A stretch of 7,811 nucleotides of DNA from Methanobacteriota archaeon (lineage in GTDB: Archaea; Hydrothermarchaeota; Hydrothermarchaeia; Hydrothermarchaeales; BMS3B): the NCBI GenBank assembly GCA_003229935.1, contig QIGD01000088.1, forward strand, positions 1 through 7,811. The letters run 5' to 3'. Within the stretch, counting starts at the first letter, position 1, and every line of letters begins with the position of its first letter. The notes beneath the pieces are model-generated. The model was not told the DNA's origin. It saw only the letters and a list, made by a program, of their open reading frames with translations, and made no database searches. A program made the translations under genes and the position numbers. Positions 5,977 through 7,811 of this stretch are shown piece after piece.

Positions 5977-6964
5977 AGAACCACCCCAGAGTTAAAAGAG
6001 CGATAACAGACTCTGTAATAAGAATTAAAAGAGTTACATCATACTCATAGGCTCTGCCTTTTATCTTCTTTATAAAGATAATTGCTGCGTGAGTAGTGTC
6101 GTAAACTTTATCATAGGGTGCATCAAGGCTACCGTTTTTTTGTACCTTCCCGAAGGCTTCAACTTTCATTCTCTTTCTCATAGGAAGAATAAAATCTATA
6201 AAGTATGGAATAAATAGTATAACGGCAACCTTCTCCACATTTGCAAGTATGGCAACACATGCAATTAATGCTCCCACGCTGTAGGTGAGAGTATCTCCCG
6301 GAAAAATTCTGGCTGGAAACCAGTTGTAGCGCAGGAAAGCTATCAGGGCAAACACCATTATAAATGCAAGCATTGCCACCCAGGAAGCTTTTGCTATAAA
6401 TGCGGCTATACCAAGGGTTGATAAAATAATAATTCCCATTCCTGCTTCAAGGCCATTATAGCCTGCGAGCATATTGAAGCCATTGGCAGCACCGGCTATA
6501 CCCAGAGGGATAACAAAAAGTGGGTAAAGTAAGCCAAGGTTCACCCCTCCGATAAAGGGAAGAACCATACCACTCTGTCCAGCATTCACAACCATCATGG
6601 GTAGAGCCGCAACAAGAGTTAAAAGAGGTTTTTGCCACTGCTTTAAACCCATTTTCCATCCAAGCAAATCATCCAGCATACCTACTATTGTTATTATCAG
6701 TACAGTGCTGAGAGCGGCAAGGAGATATATTAAGAAACTGCTCTGATGAAAATAAAATGTGCTCAGCCCTATGTATGCTAGAACTCCTGCTACAAAGGCA
6801 CTCACAACAGCTATACCACCCATCTCAGCTACAGGTGGCTTTTCGTACTTATTCATATCCTTACCCACAAGGTCTATGCGGTGGGCAGCTTTAATCCACC
6901 ATGGGATAAGAAAATAGGCCGTAGTGAGGCTAACAATGAAGGGAATGATCAGTAAAGGTTCCAT
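5969..6964 (-). CDS. Glycosyltransferase family 4 (PNPT) UDP-GlcNAc:polyprenyl-phosphate GlcNAc-1-phosphate transferase
   Basis: A 331-residue polytopic membrane protein with about ten hydrophobic segments, starting at residues 5-22 and ending at 309-330. Family motifs: KDMNKYEKPPVAEMGG (35-50), the first cytoplasmic loop; GMLDDLLGWK (95-104) with D98-D99 for Mg2+ and carrier; NGFNMLAGYNGLEAG (161-175), close to the NxxNxxDGxxG of the family in its GPT-type form with N-G-L-E; and FPARIFPGDTLTY (216-228). These resemble the archaeal/eukaryotic ALG7/GPT branch more than bacterial MraY or WecA. It would move GlcNAc-1-P, or another HexNAc-1-P, from UDP to dolichyl phosphate at the membrane, starting a lipid-linked glycan. 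As first gene of the operon it links carrier loading with supply of the diacetamido-uronic acid made by the genes that follow. A TATA box about 27 bp before the ATG and no Shine-Dalgarno site suggest a leaderless mRNA. Confidence 0.88.
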   Translation of the reverse strand: MEPLLIIPFIVSLTTAYFLIPWWIKAAHRIDLVGKDMNKYEKPPVAEMGGIAVVSAFVAGVLAYIGLSTFYFHQSSFLIYLLAALSTVLIITIVGMLDDLLGWKMGLKQWQKPLLTLVAALPMMVVNAGQSGMVLPFIGGVNLGLLYPLFVIPLGIAGAANGFNMLAGYNGLEAGMGIIILSTLGIAAFIAKASWVAMLAFIMVFALIAFLRYNWFPARIFPGDTLTYSVGALIACVAILANVEKVAVILFIPYFIDFILPMRKRMKVEAFGKVQKNGSLDAPYDKVYDTTHAAIIFIKKIKGRAYEYDVTLLILITESVIALLTLGWFFG

Positions 6965-6987
6965 GGATTAGAATTAAAGGGCTGAAG

Positions 6988-6994
6988 ATATAAA
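6988..6994 (-). promoter_or_regulatory. TATA box of the glycan operon promoter
   Basis: TTTATAT on the minus strand lies in a longer TTATATATTTATAT run and is centred about 27 bp before the ATG at 6964, so transcription would begin at or within a few bases of the start codon. No Shine-Dalgarno sequence occurs between the box and the ATG (the leader reads CCCTTTAATTCTAATCC). No other promoter-like site is seen in the six-gene run that follows, apart from whatever the inserted element brings. Confidence 0.65.
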
Positions 6995-7054
6995 TATATA
7001 ACGGAATGGAAAGAGCTTTAAGACACCTGTTACCTCTCATGGTGGAGTTGCAGG

Positions 7055-7216
7055 TCAAAAACCATGGACCACAGAACTTTTCATATCGCTGGTAGCGCCC
7101 AAGCTACCTGTTGCTGCTTTCTTATCCAGCTCGATTATAGTCTCATCTATTCTGTGGTCACTGCTGTCGAAGTACCCCCTTTCTTCCAGCATGGCGTATT
7201 CTGAATCAAACCGCAT
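7055..7216 (-). CDS. Unrecognised 53-residue ORF, possibly the frameshifted continuation of the upstream ORF
   Basis: ATG at 7216 to TGA at 7055, not recognised as any family. The product is charged, with an acidic helix-like middle (EYAMLEERGYF and IDETIIELDKK). It starts 11 bases inside the end of the preceding ORF in the +1 frame and has no proper Shine-Dalgarno site (GTGAT sits only two bases before the ATG). A one-base indel near 7206-7216 would therefore join the two into one protein of about 140 residues. A separate coupled gene is the other reading. A perfect 6-bp hairpin (GGTAGC/GCTACC, 7091-7108) falls within it. Confidence 0.35.
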   Translation of the reverse strand: MRFDSEYAMLEERGYFDSSDHRIDETIIELDKKAATGSLGATSDMKSSVVHGF

Positions 7217-7475
7217 AAATCACTGTAGTGTGTATCTTGGCTTTAAGCCTGCGAGCTATCTCTATGTCATCCTTGATACCTTCAGTATGGAGTATCACAA
7301 CCTTAAGCATATCCAGTTGGCAGTATTCCAGGAGCCTGCCGACCCTGTGCTTCTTACGCTCAACAACAGAAACCAGCTGACCCCAGTCTATTTCCTCTGA
7401 TATTGTTTGGAGCACTATCTGGCGTACTACTCTTGTAGATATCAGTATTTTACCTACTGATATTAGCTGGAACAA
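7206..7475 (-). CDS. Hypothetical protein, unrecognised, uncertain start
   Basis: An 89-codon frame from a TTG at 7475 to a TGA at 7206. I do not recognise it. The middle has an alternating hydrophobic/charged pattern of a folded protein (IDWGQLVSVV, then KHRVGRLLEYC), followed by a strand-like KVVILHTEG and a helix-like DDIEIARRLKAKI; no catalytic signature is evident. The N-terminal dozen codons overlap a 9-bp inverted repeat (7439-7463) and a 51-bp direct repeat, so they may be non-coding and the true start may lie further in, for example the GTG at 7415. It may be the 5' part of a gene continued after a frameshift by the 53-residue ORF. The flanking repeats and a transposase end suggest an accessory, possibly decaying locus. 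Confidence 0.4.
   Translation of the reverse strand: MFQLISVGKILISTRVVRQIVLQTISEEIDWGQLVSVVERKKHRVGRLLEYCQLDMLKVVILHTEGIKDDIEIARRLKAKIHTTVIYAV
7439..7463. repeat. 9-bp inverted repeat (hairpin)
   Basis: ATATCAGTA (7439-7447) and TACTGATAT (7455-7463) are perfect reverse complements around a 7-base spacer. The right arm overlaps the first bases of direct repeat copy A. It could be a transcription factor operator, an RNA hairpin, or part of a mobile-element end. Confidence 0.6.
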
Positions 7476-7510
7476 CTACAACAGCCCTAAACCTCAAATA
7501 AGATTAATGT
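7460..7510. repeat. 51-bp direct repeat, copy A
   Basis: Aligns without gaps to 7663-7713 with 44 of 51 bases identical. Five of the seven differences are transitions, and the best-kept parts are the block ACAACAGCC and the last eleven bases, GAGATTAATGT or AAGATTAATGT. Between the copies (7511-7662) is AT-rich sequence with stops in all frames and no gene that I can see. Confidence 0.7.
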
Positions 7511-7662
7511 TTAGGATATACTTAGGACTATAAGCTGTATTTTAGTTATTTAATAAGAATATACTGCATATATCCCTATTTATACTTGTCGGTTTGCACA
7601 TACCACTAAATATCATAAAGTAAACTTTAATTGTTGATATTACTTATGCGATAGGTTTCCTT

Positions 7663-7713
7663 ATATTAACTGAAACAATTACAACAGCCGTAAACTTGAA
7701 ATGAGATTAATGT
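7663..7713. repeat. 51-bp direct repeat, copy B
   Basis: Partner of 7460-7510 in the same orientation, about 200 bp apart. It ends about 30 bases from the stop codon of the transposase-like fragment at the right edge, the position expected for the terminal segment of an insertion sequence. Copy A may then be the remnant end of a related element. Confidence 0.7.
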
Positions 7714-7740
7714 CCAATGTCTAGTGTCATGAAAATTTAA

Positions 7741-7811
7741 TTATGGGACATAATACTTTGATAGTTTACTATCAGCCTTCTCTCTGGTGAACTTCCAATC
7801 TATCTTCTTTT
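7741..7811 (-). CDS. C-terminal end of a possible IS630-type transposase (partial)
   Basis: The minus strand is open from the window edge to a TAA at 7741-7743, giving 22 residues that include KKIDWKFTREKADSKL and end in YYVP. The pattern IDWxFTxxxAxxKLxxxYP is, from memory, like the extreme C-terminus of IS630/Tc1-type DDE transposases in archaea. With so few residues this is a suggestion only. The nearby direct repeat close to the stop fits an insertion sequence end. The 5' part lies to the right, outside the window. Confidence 0.4.
   Translation of the reverse strand, partial: KKIDWKFTREKADSKLSKYYVP

Noticed and set aside
6456..6659. Minus-strand 67-codon frame inside the phosphotransferase
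   Set aside because: Alternative frame within a gene whose GT4 motifs are complete in the main frame.
7091..7108. 6-bp hairpin GGTAGC/GCTACC as a terminator
   Set aside because: Not followed by a T-run on either strand, and archaeal termination does not need a hairpin; it lies within a possible ORF.
7191..7400. Plus-strand 69-codon frame
   Set aside because: Antisense to the 7475-7206 frame, which has the more protein-like composition; neither is certain.
1..7811. CRISPR array or tRNA/rRNA genes
   Set aside because: No set of regularly spaced repeats and no cloverleaf or rRNA-like sequence seen; the short palindromes are element ends.

Overview
The window looks archaeal, probably euryarchaeal. 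The lipid-sugar phosphotransferase is of the archaeal/eukaryotic GPT type, the operon promoter has a TATA box placed for leaderless transcription, and the internal genes have Shine-Dalgarno sites of the GGAGGTG type. The lineage itself is inferred and not settled.

Centre (about 249-6964, all minus strand): one operon with almost no spacing between genes. In transcription order it encodes a membrane UDP-GlcNAc:polyprenyl-phosphate GlcNAc-1-P transferase-like protein, a Gfo/Idh/MocA sugar dehydrogenase (TTG start), a left-handed beta-helix N-acetyltransferase, a DegT/DnrJ/EryC1 aminotransferase, a UDP-sugar 6-dehydrogenase and a GalE/WbpP-like epimerase. Four of these match WbpA, WbpB, WbpE and WbpD, which turn UDP-GlcNAc into UDP-2,3-diacetamido-2,3-dideoxyglucuronic acid. 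That sugar is used in archaeal N-glycans and bacterial O-antigens. The phosphotransferase could load the first sugar onto the lipid carrier and the epimerase could give a C4 variant. No glycosyltransferase or oligosaccharyltransferase is in view.

An IscB-type (IS200/IS605-associated) element of about 0.83 kb sits inside this operon between the dehydrogenase and the acetyltransferase (about 4161-4988). Its only gene is an intact 230-codon frame with the PLMP domain, RuvC-I and an arginine-rich bridge region. It then passes directly to what looks like the IscB C-terminus, so RuvC-II, HNH and RuvC-III are missing. The left end of a second copy lies at 1-90, its gene leaving the window on the left. 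The two left ends share their layout and loop sequences but have different, compensated stems.

Left flank (91-248): downstream of the operon is a short minus-strand gene start, too short for most ORF callers, that reads as the N-terminal third of an acylphosphatase. It runs straight into the end of the second IscB element, so the element appears to have disrupted it just before the expected catalytic Asn.

Right flank (7000-7811): an accessory-looking region with two overlapping unrecognised minus-strand ORFs (possibly one frameshifted gene), a 9-bp-stem hairpin, a 51-bp imperfect direct repeat (44/51 identical), and at the edge the last 22 codons of a gene resembling the C-terminus of an IS630-type transposase.
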